Assembly (NCBI GenBank): GCA_965223105.1
Contig: OZ244987.1
Coordinates: forward strand, 6,758,001-6,822,000
Reading direction: 5' to 3'
DNA from: JABDMH01 sp965223105
Lineage (GTDB): Bacteria; Bacteroidota; Bacteroidia; Chitinophagales; Saprospiraceae
DNA length: 64,000 nt
Shown: piece by piece, positions 51,912 through 61,654 of the stretch
Layout of the letters: each line of letters opens with the position of its first letter
How positions within the stretch are numbered: position 1 is the first letter of the stretch
Position numbers and translations under genes: made by a program
Notes under the pieces: generated by a model
What the model was told of the DNA's origin: nothing
The model's database searches: none
The model's input: the letters and a program-made list of their open reading frames with translations, nothing else

Positions 51912-52991
51912 ATGAGCAAAGAAAATTCCGAAAAGTTAAAGGCCTTGAAACTCACCATGGACCGGCTGGAGAAAACTTATGGAAAGGGCGCAATCATGCG
52001 CTTAGGAGATCATCAGGTCGTTGAAGCCGAGACCATCTCCACCGGCTCTCTGGGACTTGATATTGCCCTGGGCATCAACGGATTTCCGCGCGGAAGAGTC
52101 ATTGAGATCTTCGGTCCGGAATCCTCTGGAAAAACCACTTTAGCCATTCATGCCATTGCTGAATGTCAGAAAAAGGGTGGAATTGCAGCCTTCATTGACG
52201 CAGAGCATGCCTTTGACCGCTTCTATGCCGAGAAGCTGGGAGTGGATACCGCAAATCTCTTGATATCACAACCAGACAACGGAGAGCAAGCTTTAGAAAT
52301 CGCTGAAAACTTGATCCGATCTGGGGCCATCGACATCATCGTCATCGATTCAGTGGCTGCTTTGGTGCCACGAGCGGAGATCGAAGGAGAAATGGGAGAT
52401 TCGAAAATGGGCCTACAGGCCAGATTAATGTCACAGGCCATGCGAAAATTGACGGGCACCATCGGTCGCACGGGCTGCTGCTGTATCTTTATCAACCAGC
52501 TTCGGGAAAAGATCGGTGTGATGTTTGGAAATCCAGAGACAACCACCGGTGGCAATGCGCTGAAGTTTTACTCTTCAATGCGTCTAGACATCCGACGAAG
52601 TGGATCGGCCATCAAGGATCGGGAAGGTAACGTAGTAGGCAATACAGTCAAGGTTAAGGTGGTCAAGAATAAATTGGCTCCTCCTTTTCGAGTGGCTATG
52701 TTTGACATTATGTATGGCGAGGGCATAAGCAAAGCCGGAGAAATCATTGATCTTGGCGTTGATCTCGAAATCCTAAAGAAAAGCGGTTCCTGGTACAGTT
52801 ACAACGGTACCAAAATTGCCCAGGGTCGAGAGGCGGCAAAACAGTTTATGCTCGACAACCCAGAAGTTGCCCAGGAAGTGGAAACCTCGATCAAAAATAA
52901 GATCACCGGTAAAGAAGACCTGGACATTTCACCAGCCGGTAAACCAGAAGTCAGAGAGGCGAAAAAAGAAGTAGAGCAGGCCGCCGATTAG
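51912..52991 (+). CDS. recA: Recombinase A
   Basis: The homologous-recombination and SOS-coprotease filament protein, 359 residues from ATG 51912 (MSKENSEKLKALKLTMDRLE); the frame is open for 32 more codons upstream but those are unlike RecA. Walker A is GPESSGKT at residues 68-75. The VIDSVAALVPRAEIEGEMGDS loop and INQLREKIGVMFGNPETTTGGNALKFYSS are nearly invariant. The acidic C-terminal tail modulates activity. A LexA box was not found by eye upstream. Confidence 0.98.
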   Translation: MSKENSEKLKALKLTMDRLEKTYGKGAIMRLGDHQVVEAETISTGSLGLDIALGINGFPRGRVIEIFGPESSGKTTLAIHAIAECQKKGGIAAFIDAEHAFDRFYAEKLGVDTANLLISQPDNGEQALEIAENLIRSGAIDIIVIDSVAALVPRAEIEGEMGDSKMGLQARLMSQAMRKLTGTIGRTGCCCIFINQLREKIGVMFGNPETTTGGNALKFYSSMRLDIRRSGSAIKDREGNVVGNTVKVKVVKNKLAPPFRVAMFDIMYGEGISKAGEIIDLGVDLEILKKSGSWYSYNGTKIAQGREAAKQFMLDNPEVAQEVETSIKNKITGKEDLDISPAGKPEVREAKKEVEQAAD

Positions 52992-53009
52992 GGCTGATCT
53001 CGCATGATT

Positions 53010-53633
53010 TTACTCACCCCAACTGAAGGTGTTGATCAAGTGAGTGATGTCATGCTTGACAAATTCATACAACGGAGCTAGTGAGTCAGGCCGGATTTGA
53101 GCATTGAAATACAATGATCCCCGCAAGAAATGCTCAGTGCTGTCGGTCAAGTAGAATTGGAACGGAGTAGCCACAGGTCCCTCAAGATTAAACACAAATC
53201 CACTGACCTGATTGGGTTTCTCAATCTTCATCTCATCGATGTAGGTCGCTTTCTTACTGTGCTCCATGGCAAACTGAAAGGCATCATTGTTTAATTCATC
53301 AAAAGTTGCCTCTGGGGAAATTGGATAATAGGTGCAATGTATCCGGCAATCAAAATCAGGATAGTACAAATCAAACCAGCATGAATGACTGGTTTCTTCA
53401 TTGAAATACTTCTTGTCTTGTTGTACTTCAACATAGGTAGGGATTTCAAAATGAAATTGACAGTAATCCTCTGCAAACGGTTCATATGTACGTTCAGGAA
53501 ATTCAATTTTTGGATAAGCCCTTGGTTTAGGGAAGAAAGTAGATTCCTGACATGACATCAACAACAGGACCAGCCCACTATATGTTAACCAGGTTCGGAA
53601 GTATGATCTGTATTTTCTCAATTCTCTTTGCAT
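53010..53633 (-). CDS. gldD: Gliding motility lipoprotein GldD
   Basis: A 207-residue lipoprotein needed for gliding and type IX secretion in Bacteroidota. The start at ATG 53633 gives RTWLTYSGLVLLLMSC with a lipobox. The body has FFPKPRAYPKIEFPERTYEPF, CQFHFEIPTYVEV, the cysteine-rich SCWFDLYYPDFDCRIHCTYYPI and FNLEGPVATPFQFYLTDSTEHFLRGSLYF, all typical of GldD. It overlaps the gldE coding end by 56 bases, so the two are coupled. Presence alone does not prove gliding. Confidence 0.93.
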   Translation of the reverse strand: MQRELRKYRSYFRTWLTYSGLVLLLMSCQESTFFPKPRAYPKIEFPERTYEPFAEDYCQFHFEIPTYVEVQQDKKYFNEETSHSCWFDLYYPDFDCRIHCTYYPISPEATFDELNNDAFQFAMEHSKKATYIDEMKIEKPNQVSGFVFNLEGPVATPFQFYLTDSTEHFLRGSLYFNAQIRPDSLAPLYEFVKHDITHLINTFSWGE

Positions 53634-55011
53634 TAACCGACAAAATCTTAAACCGATAACCACGATATCGTATTTCCGAATTTTTCTTAGGCATCCTGCC
53701 CAGCAACTCTAACAACAAGCCGGCCAAACTGTCTGCTTCCCCTTTGGCCTGATCAAAAGTATCGGTATCGATGCCAACAATCCGGCACATGTCATTTAGT
53801 AAGGTCTTGCCCTCAAAAACGTAGTTGAAAGAATCTAATTGTTCATATTCAATTTCTGTTTGTTCGTCAAACTCGTCTCTGATATCACCGATCACTTCTT
53901 CCATGACATCTTCTAAAGTAACGAGACCGCCGCTACCACCAAATTCATCTACGACAATGGCCATATGCGTTCTCTCCTGCTGAAACTCCGTGAGCAGCTC
54001 ATTGATTTTTTTGGCTTCAGGTACATACTTGACCTCTGATCGTACCAATTCTTGCCACGCAAAATCCTCTCCGTCCTTATCGAGGTGAATCAGCAAATCC
54101 TTTACATAGAGGATGCCTTTCACATTGTCAAAATCATCTTTGTATACTGGAATTCGAGAGAATCCGGAATCCATGACGATCTTCATCACCTCGTCAAAGG
54201 TACTCTTCACGTCAATCGCAACTACATCGACCCGTGACCTCATGATCTGCTTCACTGTAACTTCCCCAAACTTGACGATGCTCTTGAGAAGGTCAATCTC
54301 CTTCTCAGAATTCTGCTCATGGCTAACGGTAAGCTCGATGGCTTTGTCGATCTCATCTCGTGTTGACCGGTTACTGCTGTTTTCACTACCTAATCTCTTC
54401 TCAAACCAGTTGGACCACCTTACCAGGATTCCAGATATCGGGCCAAAAAGTGAACGAAGAAAGAGGAGTGGTCTCGCCATCATCAGTGCCATCTTTCGAT
54501 TGTTTATGTTGGCATAGATCTTCGGGGCAACCTCACCAAAGAGTACGAGCAAAAACGTAGCTACAATTACCGTGAGAAAAAACTCTAGCCCATACGCCAG
54601 TGCCTCCACAGACCAATGCCTGAGAATTGGAAAATCGGAGAAAGATGTGGTCCAAGATTCCAGGACTGCCGGCGAGAATATTGAACGAATGATATAGTCT
54701 GAGAGCAAGATGACGCCAATATTGACAAAGTTGTTGGCAATGAGGATTGTTGCCAGAAGTATTCTCGGCTTCTCTTTCAGAAGCAGGATTCTCTTGGCAT
54801 TTGGGGTGCCCTCATTACTAAGGCTTTGAAAATCAGAAGGATTGAGCGAAAAATAGGCTACCTCTGATCCAGAAATAAGTGCAGAGCAAATCAATAGAGC
54901 CAGCAGTAACAGGATGCCAAAGATTAGTCCGGCTGGCGAAAAAATTAGAAAGACGAATGGGATGAAAAATAACGATACGCCCGGATTGGGAGGTTCTTCG
55001 CTGCTTTCCAA
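53578..55011 (-). CDS. gldE: Gliding motility-associated protein GldE
   Basis: A 477-residue inner-membrane protein of the CNNM/CorC-like family. The DUF21 membrane domain has helices IFGILLLLALLICSALISGSEVAYFSL and more up to about residue 190. Two CBS domains follow (IMRSRVDVVAIDVKS and VKYVPEAKKINELLTEFQQERTHMAIVVDEFGGSGGLVTLEDVMEEVIGDI), then a CorC/HlyC transporter-associated domain. The linkage to gldD identifies it as GldE among the paralogues. It possibly stabilises GldD or transports a divalent cation. Confidence 0.93.
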   Translation of the reverse strand: MESSEEPPNPGVSLFFIPFVFLIFSPAGLIFGILLLLALLICSALISGSEVAYFSLNPSDFQSLSNEGTPNAKRILLLKEKPRILLATILIANNFVNIGVILLSDYIIRSIFSPAVLESWTTSFSDFPILRHWSVEALAYGLEFFLTVIVATFLLVLFGEVAPKIYANINNRKMALMMARPLLFLRSLFGPISGILVRWSNWFEKRLGSENSSNRSTRDEIDKAIELTVSHEQNSEKEIDLLKSIVKFGEVTVKQIMRSRVDVVAIDVKSTFDEVMKIVMDSGFSRIPVYKDDFDNVKGILYVKDLLIHLDKDGEDFAWQELVRSEVKYVPEAKKINELLTEFQQERTHMAIVVDEFGGSGGLVTLEDVMEEVIGDIRDEFDEQTEIEYEQLDSFNYVFEGKTLLNDMCRIVGIDTDTFDQAKGEADSLAGLLLELLGRMPKKNSEIRYRGYRFKILSVNAKRIEKIQIILPNLVNI

Positions 55012-55051
55012 AACTTAAATTTAGTGAAACAATTGGCTATCCACTAAGCAG

Positions 55052-55531
55052 TCAAAAGGGCAAGTCATCATCCACTTCCTCCGTAGGTGCCTCACCGCTA
55101 ACTTCCTGCTTCATGGGTTCATCCTTAATTTCATAGGTACTGCCGGATGTTTTGGATTGTACGTTTTGTTCATCGGGAAAATTACTTCCGTAGCCTCCAC
55201 CCCCTTCTCGCCGTTCTAAGATTCTGAAGGTGTTGGCTACAACTTCCGTCACATAACGATCAATTCCATCTTTGTCTTGATACTTCCGGTGGGTTAACTT
55301 TCCATCGATATATACCAAAGATCCCTTCCGCAACGATTTTTCGGCACGTTCAGCGAGACGATTCCAAACTACAATATCATGCCACTCGGTGGCCGTCTGC
55401 CATTCTCCATTTTTGTCACGGTAATTTTCATTGGTCGCGATTGGAAACTTGCCCACCATACCTCCATTTTCAAAATGTCTGATTTCCGGATCTCGGCCTA
55501 AATTTCCAATCAAAGTTACCTTGTTTATCAT
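55052..55531 (-). CDS. ssb: Single-stranded DNA-binding protein
   Basis: A 159-residue SSB. The OB fold starts NKVTLIGNLGRDPEIRHFENGGMVGKFPIATNENY and includes TEWHDIVVWNRLAERAEKSLRKGSLVYIDGKL. A flexible Gly/Ser/Pro-rich linker leads to the acidic DDDLPF tail that recruits partner proteins. It lies between mutY and gldE in one orientation, an order often seen in this phylum. Confidence 0.95.
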   Translation of the reverse strand: MINKVTLIGNLGRDPEIRHFENGGMVGKFPIATNENYRDKNGEWQTATEWHDIVVWNRLAERAEKSLRKGSLVYIDGKLTHRKYQDKDGIDRYVTEVVANTFRILERREGGGGYGSNFPDEQNVQSKTSGSTYEIKDEPMKQEVSGEAPTEEVDDDLPF

Positions 55532-55552
55532 TGGTTATATATCGTTAAAAAG

Positions 55553-56623
55553 CTAATTTAAAAGTAAAGCATTATCGCCTAAATAGCAATCGATAATCCT
55601 TGGGAAGGCAAAGTTCCGAATTTTTTTCCGATTTATCCTTCCAAATCCTATGGTCTCCAGTTCTTTAGGATCACCCTGGAATTTCAGTTCAATGAACTGA
55701 GCATTGATCTCCTGGTGTGTAAGTGTTTGTCTATATTCTTTTGAGGTACTCAGGTGCTGCACTGCAAATGGCAATTGGGGCTCAATGGCAGACCAATTAA
55801 GCAGGAATTCTTGTTCAATCAGGTAGAACTCATAGAGATTTTGCCAAATGTCTCCATTGGCCCTCCTTCGTATCCATACATCCTTACCATCTTTTAAGAC
55901 CAGATAATTAAAGAAGCGCTTGATGCGAGCCTTCTTGCCCTTCTTTTGTGGAAGGAATTCTACCAAATCCTTAGCTAGTGAACGACAATGCTTGGCAACT
56001 TCACAGTGCTGACAATCGGGCTTTCGTGGTTTGCAGCGCAAGGCTCCGAAATCCATGATGGCTTGATTAAATACAGCTGGACGCTCCCAATCAAAGAATC
56101 TGTGTAAGCTTGAACGAACGCTCTGTTGCCCCTTGGCCATATCGATCGGATCCCGAATGCCTTCAATTCTAGCAATTACCCTACTGACATTGCCATCGAT
56201 TACCGGACATGGCCGTCCAAAAGCGAACGATGCAATGGCTGCCGCAGTATAGGGCCCAATGCCCTTTAAGCTCAGGATTTTCTCATAGGTAGAGGGAAAT
56301 TGACCACCGTATTCATTCACAATAACCTTTGCAGTCTCCAGCAAATGAGCGGCCCGGCGATAGTATCCTAGTCCTTCCCACGCTTTATACACTTGATCAA
56401 TCGTAGCCTCAGCGAGGTGAAAAACGGTGGGAAAACGCCTAGTGAACTCCTCATAATACCCAATACCCTGTGCCACACGAGTCTGCTGAAGAATAATCTC
56501 AGAAATCCAAATCTTATAGGGATCATTGGTTTGTTTCCAGGGCAAATTCCTCGGATGTTGCTCACTAAACTTTAGTATACCCTGGGCAACGGCTTTTTGG
56601 CGGTCATTCCCTATTTTACGCAT
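55553..56623 (-). CDS. mutY: A/G-specific adenine DNA glycosylase
   Basis: MutY removes adenine mispaired with 8-oxoguanine. From ATG 56623 (MRKIGNDRQK) it has 356 residues. WISEIILQQTRVAQGIGYYEEF carries the catalytic Glu, LKGIGPYTAAAIASFAFGRPCPVIDGNVSRVIAR is the HhH-GPD motif with its Asp, and four cysteines (CKPRKPDCQHCEVAKHC) hold the iron-sulfur cluster. The C-terminal NUDIX-like domain recognises 8-oxoguanine. It is divergent from comF with 24 bases between starts. Confidence 0.96.
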   Translation of the reverse strand: MRKIGNDRQKAVAQGILKFSEQHPRNLPWKQTNDPYKIWISEIILQQTRVAQGIGYYEEFTRRFPTVFHLAEATIDQVYKAWEGLGYYRRAAHLLETAKVIVNEYGGQFPSTYEKILSLKGIGPYTAAAIASFAFGRPCPVIDGNVSRVIARIEGIRDPIDMAKGQQSVRSSLHRFFDWERPAVFNQAIMDFGALRCKPRKPDCQHCEVAKHCRSLAKDLVEFLPQKKGKKARIKRFFNYLVLKDGKDVWIRRRANGDIWQNLYEFYLIEQEFLLNWSAIEPQLPFAVQHLSTSKEYRQTLTHQEINAQFIELKFQGDPKELETIGFGRINRKKIRNFAFPRIIDCYLGDNALLLN

Positions 56624-56647
56624 AGTGTCGCAACATATAAAAGGAAA

Positions 56648-57340
56648 ATGGCTGTCAGGCAATTACTGGGAGAAATTCTCGATTTGTTCTATCCAAATTT
56701 GTGCATTGGATGTGAAAACGTGTCAGTACCTACCAAAGAATTGCTTTGCATCCATTGCGAAGCCAGCATAGAGCTCACAGACCTACACCAGGTGGAGGAT
56801 AATGTTTGTACCCGCCGAATTGTGGGCATTCCCATTCATCGTGCAGCCGCCATGTTCCGGTTTTATCCCGGCGGCATTGTTCAAAAAACCATTCACCGGA
56901 TCAAATATGAACATCAGCCTAACCTTGCCGTCAGAATGGGTCGTAGATATGGCAAAATACTGGTACAGGAAGGCTGGATCAGTGACCTGGATATACTACT
57001 TCCCGTTCCCTTGCATACCAGAAAAATGAGGCAAAGGGGTTTCAACCAGAGTGCGGCCTTTGCTAGGGGATTGTCAGAGAGCCTGGGTGTTCCAGTATCC
57101 AGCCAGTATCTCAGCCGTAAAACTTCCACAGATACCCAAACACACAAGAGTCGTTATGAAAGGCTACACAATATGATCGATGCCTTTGAATGCCACCATC
57201 CATCCTCGCTTTGTGGCAAACATGTAGCTGTCATAGACGATGTAATCACTACCGGTGCGACCATGGAGGCTTGTCTTTCTACCATACAATCGATACCTGA
57301 CATCAAGCTGTCTTACCTGACTATGGCTGTGGCAGACTGA
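56648..57340 (+). CDS. comF: ComF family phosphoribosyltransferase-like protein
   Basis: A 230-residue protein related to ComF of DNA uptake. The start is ATG 56648, preceded by AGGAAA; the in-frame TTG upstream overlaps mutY. Two CxxC pairs (LCIGCEN and LCIHCEA) form an N-terminal zinc finger. The PRTase core has LLPVPLHTRKMRQRGFNQSAAFARGL and the PRPP loop VAVIDDVITTGATMEAC. Its biochemical role is unclear, and many non-competent bacteria carry it. Confidence 0.9.
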   Translation: MAVRQLLGEILDLFYPNLCIGCENVSVPTKELLCIHCEASIELTDLHQVEDNVCTRRIVGIPIHRAAAMFRFYPGGIVQKTIHRIKYEHQPNLAVRMGRRYGKILVQEGWISDLDILLPVPLHTRKMRQRGFNQSAAFARGLSESLGVPVSSQYLSRKTSTDTQTHKSRYERLHNMIDAFECHHPSSLCGKHVAVIDDVITTGATMEACLSTIQSIPDIKLSYLTMAVAD

Positions 57341-57369
57341 CAGGGAAAGAGCACCAAGTGGTGCCGGTC

Positions 57370-58515
57370 TTAAATCGCAGCCAGCCGTTGAGCTGCAACC
57401 TCCAGTGCTTCCGTACTTTTCCCAAAACACAGGCGAATCAGCCGCTCCCCGGGATCGGGGTTGCTGTAAAATACGCTGACCGGAATTGCTGCGACACCGT
57501 ACTCAATAGTGAGCTTTTTTGCAAAGTCTACATCCCGTTGGTCACTAATAGCACTGTAGTCGTATAGCTGAAAATAACTCCCCTGACTTTCAATGGCCTC
57601 GAATTTGCTGCCAGCCAAACCCTTAGAGAGAAAATCACGCTTTTCCTGAAAGAATTTTGGCAAGGAAAGATAGTGTGAGGGTTCCTTCATATAATATGCA
57701 AAGGCATGCTGCACCGGCGTTATGACTGTGAATACATTAAATTGATGCACTTTGCGAAATTCAGACATCAAATAAGGAGGCGCAATGCAATAGCCCACCC
57801 GCCAGCCGGTCACATGATAAGTCTTCCCAAAAGAAAAAGCCACAAAGCTTCTATCATATAGATCGGGGTATCTAAGAACACTGGCATGGTCCTCTCCGTC
57901 AAAGACCAGGTGCTCGTAGACTTCATCACTAATAACCAACAGGTCATTTTTGACAACGATGTCAGTCAATGAAGACATGTCAGTATCAGTCAGGATCCTG
58001 CCGATTGGGTTGTGCGGTGTATTGATCATGATCAGACGTGTTCGTTCAGTAACCAACTGAGAAAATGCATCCCAATCTATCTTGAAATCCGGACCTTTTA
58101 ACGCATAGACGATGGGTGTCCCTCCACTCAAATTGATCGCTGGTTTGTATAGGTCATAAGCAGGATCAATAACAATGACCTCATCACCCGGTCTGACAAC
58201 GGTGGTCACCGCTGAATAGATGGCTTCAGCAGCACCTGAAGTAATATTGACCTCTGCCATCGGATCTATATTCAATCCATAGAGGGACCAGACTTTACCA
58301 GCAATGGCCTCCCGAAGTTCCTTAACTCCTTGCATCGGGGCATACTGGTTGGCACCATCCCGCATGTATTTATACACCAGGTCCTTTAGTTCGTCATCGC
58401 AATCGAAATCAGGATAGCCTTGCGATAAATTGATTGCATTGTGCTCTTTAGCTAAAGCCGACATTACTGTAAATATGGTTGTCCCGACTGATGGTAACTT
58501 ACTTTGAATCTGCAT
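57370..58515 (-). CDS. Methionine aminotransferase-type class I aminotransferase
   Basis: A 381-residue PLP aminotransferase close to the YbdL (kynurenine/methionine aminotransferase) group. INLSQGYPDFDCDDELKDLV is the diagnostic N-terminal text. NQYAPMQGVKELREAIA, NTPHNPIGR and SDEVYEHLVFDG follow, then the PLP lysine in SFGKTYHVTGWRVGYC and the C-terminal Arg in RLIRLCFGKS. It probably completes methionine salvage from the 2-oxo acid. It is convergent with comF, 29 bases apart, and is 8 bases downstream of the pterin dehydratase gene. Confidence 0.9.
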   Translation of the reverse strand: MQIQSKLPSVGTTIFTVMSALAKEHNAINLSQGYPDFDCDDELKDLVYKYMRDGANQYAPMQGVKELREAIAGKVWSLYGLNIDPMAEVNITSGAAEAIYSAVTTVVRPGDEVIVIDPAYDLYKPAINLSGGTPIVYALKGPDFKIDWDAFSQLVTERTRLIMINTPHNPIGRILTDTDMSSLTDIVVKNDLLVISDEVYEHLVFDGEDHASVLRYPDLYDRSFVAFSFGKTYHVTGWRVGYCIAPPYLMSEFRKVHQFNVFTVITPVQHAFAYYMKEPSHYLSLPKFFQEKRDFLSKGLAGSKFEAIESQGSYFQLYDYSAISDQRDVDFAKKLTIEYGVAAIPVSVFYSNPDPGERLIRLCFGKSTEALEVAAQRLAAI

Positions 58516-58523
58516 GGGAGCTC

Positions 58524-58766
58524 CTAGCTAAATGATTCGTAGGCTTTGCTGATTTCATCTGCAAGCTTGTGATCTTTCTCAGTGACTATGTTGCCGGCAT
58601 CATGGGTACTCAACTCTATATGTAGCTTGTTGTACACATTTTCCCAATAAGGATGGTGATTGGCTCTTTCGGCCAAGAAAGCCACTTGTGTCATAAAAGA
58701 GAATGCTGAAATAAAGTCAGCGAACTCCAGGTCGGCAATCAATTTGTCGTCCGATTCTTTCCACAT
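58524..58766 (-). CDS. 4a-hydroxytetrahydrobiopterin dehydratase
   Basis: A pterin-4a-carbinolamine dehydratase (PCD/DCoH family) of 80 residues from ATG 58766 (MWKESDDKLIADLEF). FADFISAFSFMTQVAFLAERANHHPYWENVYNKLHIELSTHDAGNIVTEKDHKLA holds the family residues, with the HH pair, the later His and Asp in place. The frame stays open to ATG 58883, adding up to 39 residues, so the start is uncertain. It recycles the pterin cofactor of aromatic amino-acid hydroxylases; none is in this window. Confidence 0.88.
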   Translation of the reverse strand: MWKESDDKLIADLEFADFISAFSFMTQVAFLAERANHHPYWENVYNKLHIELSTHDAGNIVTEKDHKLADEISKAYESFS

Positions 58767-58977
58767 ATCGACGCGTTTTTTGTCAAGATTTTTGAAGACA
58801 TCAGGGATGCATTTCCGTACTAAACCAAATCCTGCGACAGGTGCGGTGCTGTTCATCGTCCTGTCTTTTCCTATCCGGATCATATCCCAAATGGCAACGC
58901 CTAAGTTAATACTTTCTCACCCGGCTATTGGTTTGTTTAAACTGAGATCTCAGAAGGGGTAGAGTGATCACAAACAC

Positions 58978-60027
58978 TTAAGAAGACCAGTCATACTCAT
59001 CAAGCTTAACCACTGCTTTCACCAGTAATTGTATGCTGCTTTCGATATCTTGTTGGTGAGCCATTTCGATTACCTGATGAATATGACGCAGAGGAATGGA
59101 GATGGCGCCGGCGATTGCACCGTTCTTTCCATATCGCTGAAGTCCCGCAGTATCGGTACCCCCAGCCGTCAAAATCTCCGGTTGCCAGGAGATCGAAGCC
59201 TCAGTGGCCAAAAGCTTGAGATAGCTGACCATTCGGTAATCGGATATAACCGATCCATCCATGATTTTTATCGCGGTTCCCTTACCTAGTTTTGTAACAA
59301 CCTCATGGGGTTGGGACCCGGGCAGGTCAAAGGCAATGGTGACATCCAGGGCTATACCCCAGTGGGGATTAATATGGCGGGCCGAGCTCATAGCACCTCG
59401 CAAACCCACTTCCTCCTGAACGGTAAAAACTGCATAGATATCATAAGGTACCTTACGCTCTTGTAAAGCCCTTAATGCCTGAATAAGAATAAATACCGAG
59501 ACTCTATTGTCCAGCGACTTGCCATTTACACAATCACCCATTTGAATTAATGACCGCTCTCTGGTAATGGGGTTGCCGACCCGTACTTTTTCTTTTACCT
59601 GTTCCGCTGGCAGGCCGGTGTCGATATAATAGTCATGGATTTTCGGTGCTTTTCCCTTTTCCTCATCCTTCATCAAATGGATAGGTTTGGTGCCCATCAC
59701 TCCGATGACATCTTCTTGATCACCATGGACTATAACTCTTTGAGCAGTAAGTGTTTTGGGATCAAAACCACCCAAAGTATGGAATCGCAGAAAACCCTCA
59801 TCATCGATATGTGTGACGATAAAGCTGATCTCATCCATATGGGCAGCCACCATGACACGCTTGTCTTCTTCTCCTTTTTTGAAAGCCACAACATTTCCCA
59901 TAGGATCCACAGTGACTTCATCTACTAACGGTGTTACCTCTGCAATGACTAGATCTCGGATTGGTTTTTCAAAGCCGGGAGCACCAGGAGTCTCACTAAT
60001 TTTCTTTAGTAGCTCAAAATCTTTCAT
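58978..60027 (-). CDS. M42-family metallopeptidase
   Basis: A 349-residue cytoplasmic zinc aminopeptidase of the glutamyl-aminopeptidase/FrvX type. Metal ligands are seen in VAAHMDEISFIVTHID, NGKSLDNRVSVFILI, FTVQEEVGLRGA and the Asp of GIALDVTIAFDLPG, with a final His in LRHIHQVIEM. EVTPLVDEVTVDPMGNVVAF is the usual N-terminal text. It probably degrades peptides; specificity is not readable. Confidence 0.92.
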   Translation of the reverse strand: MKDFELLKKISETPGAPGFEKPIRDLVIAEVTPLVDEVTVDPMGNVVAFKKGEEDKRVMVAAHMDEISFIVTHIDDEGFLRFHTLGGFDPKTLTAQRVIVHGDQEDVIGVMGTKPIHLMKDEEKGKAPKIHDYYIDTGLPAEQVKEKVRVGNPITRERSLIQMGDCVNGKSLDNRVSVFILIQALRALQERKVPYDIYAVFTVQEEVGLRGAMSSARHINPHWGIALDVTIAFDLPGSQPHEVVTKLGKGTAIKIMDGSVISDYRMVSYLKLLATEASISWQPEILTAGGTDTAGLQRYGKNGAIAGAISIPLRHIHQVIEMAHQQDIESSIQLLVKAVVKLDEYDWSS

Positions 60028-60157
60028 CGGGATAGGCTTTGTATTTCATGCAGAATGGCATCAGCCAAAACTAGCGGGTAAAGGTAGGCCTTCATCTCAT
60101 CTTTTTCCCAAAGTGTCCGCAATAAATTGCTTTTATTTGCCGTGATTCTAACGGCCC

Positions 60158-61654
60158 ATGTCGATCATTAAGCAGTTGGCTGGAGAGACCGCGATTTACG
60201 GCATTAGTAGTGTCTTGAGTAGGGTCCTTCATTTTGTGATTCTCACCCCGTATCTCACCCGGATATTTAAGGAGCAGGCTCAATATGGAATCTACAGCGA
60301 CCTGTATGTCTATGCGGCCTTTCTGCTGGTGATCTTTACTTACCGAATGGAGACGGCCTATTTCCGTTTTGGTTCTTCAAAAGAGTCTGAATCGGTGGCA
60401 TTCAGCACCGCGAGCTTATCGATATTATGTACTACCACTGTACTGCTATCTCTCATGTTGATGCTAAAACAGCCTATCGCAGCTTGGCTTAAGTATGCAT
60501 CGGATTACCGGTTTGTATCCTACTTCGCTTGGATCATTGCCTTAGATGCATTGGCAGCTATCCCTTTTGCTCAGTTGCGTTTAAGCAATCGTCCTTTACA
60601 ATTCGCCAAGATCAAGATTTTTGGTGTTCTGCTCAATTTGGGTCTGATCTTCTTCTTCCTGGAATTGTGTCCGTTTTTTATTGAGCATGGATACCTTTGG
60701 TGGTCACATATATATCAGGCTGATCGACGCCTTGATTTGCTTTTTATTTCAAACCTAATAGCCAGTGCATGTGTTTTGCTTCTTCTAATCCCCACATTTT
60801 TTCAAACACCGCTTTCGTTTTCCAGTGCATTATTGCGCAGGATGCTGGGATACTCTTTCCCTTTGGTATTGGTGGGTATTGCTGCCGTGATCAACCAATC
60901 GGCAGCGGCTCCTTTAATCAAATATCTAAGGCCAGGAAGCATTGTCGAAAATTTGGCCGAAGCCGGCATCTATGCCGCAGCTGCCAAGCTGGCCATTTTA
61001 ATGAATCTTTTTACGCAGGCTTTCAACTATGCTGCAGAACCCTTCTTCTTCAAACAATCGCAAGCCGAAGGAGCGAAATCGACCTATTCACAAATCGCAC
61101 AGGCTTTTGCGCTAGCGGCCAGTCTGGGGTTATTGGTGATCTACCTTTTTCTTGATATATTTCAATTTTTCTTAGGCCAAAATTATCGCGAAGGCCTGCA
61201 TGTCGTACCCTATTTACTGCTAGCCTATTGGTTTCTAGGTCTCTACTACAATTTCTCTATTTGGTACAAATTAACCGACAAAACCCACTATGGTGCCTGG
61301 ATCTCCCTTGGTGGAGCGATGATTACCTTTGGCATTGCCTTTTTGTTCCTTCGTCAATATGGTATTCAAGCGATGGCTTGGGCGGCCATGGCTTGCTATG
61401 CATTTATGGCAATCGCGGGATACTTGACTGGACAGAGACATCATCCCATACCCTATCCGGTAGGAAAAATTTCCCTTTACCTCGTCCTGGCGGTATCAGC
61501 TGGTTTAGGAGCCCTCCTGGTTGAAAAAGCTTTAACGGCAAACTGGCAGGTGATGCTCACGAGGGTTATCATCCTAATGGGCTTTTGTTTGGTTGCCTAT
61601 TGGATAGATCGGCCCAGTGTTCATCTCTGGCTGGGCATTAAAAGTAAAACCTAA
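60158..61654 (+). CDS. Oligosaccharide flippase (MOP superfamily)
   Basis: A 498-residue membrane protein with about 14 hydrophobic segments, starting MSIIKQLAGETAIYGISSVLSRVLHFVILTPYLTRIF as in Wzx/polysaccharide biosynthesis proteins. A central polar loop and YYNFSIWYKLTDKTHYGAWISLGGA in helix 11-12 are typical of the C-terminal half. It would move lipid-linked oligosaccharide across the inner membrane. No glycan cluster surrounds it; the glycosyltransferase at 2.6 kb is far away. Its 3' end overlaps the small gene on the other strand by 17 bases. Confidence 0.88.
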   Translation: MSIIKQLAGETAIYGISSVLSRVLHFVILTPYLTRIFKEQAQYGIYSDLYVYAAFLLVIFTYRMETAYFRFGSSKESESVAFSTASLSILCTTTVLLSLMLMLKQPIAAWLKYASDYRFVSYFAWIIALDALAAIPFAQLRLSNRPLQFAKIKIFGVLLNLGLIFFFLELCPFFIEHGYLWWSHIYQADRRLDLLFISNLIASACVLLLLIPTFFQTPLSFSSALLRRMLGYSFPLVLVGIAAVINQSAAAPLIKYLRPGSIVENLAEAGIYAAAAKLAILMNLFTQAFNYAAEPFFFKQSQAEGAKSTYSQIAQAFALAASLGLLVIYLFLDIFQFFLGQNYREGLHVVPYLLLAYWFLGLYYNFSIWYKLTDKTHYGAWISLGGAMITFGIAFLFLRQYGIQAMAWAAMACYAFMAIAGYLTGQRHHPIPYPVGKISLYLVLAVSAGLGALLVEKALTANWQVMLTRVIILMGFCLVAYWIDRPSVHLWLGIKSKT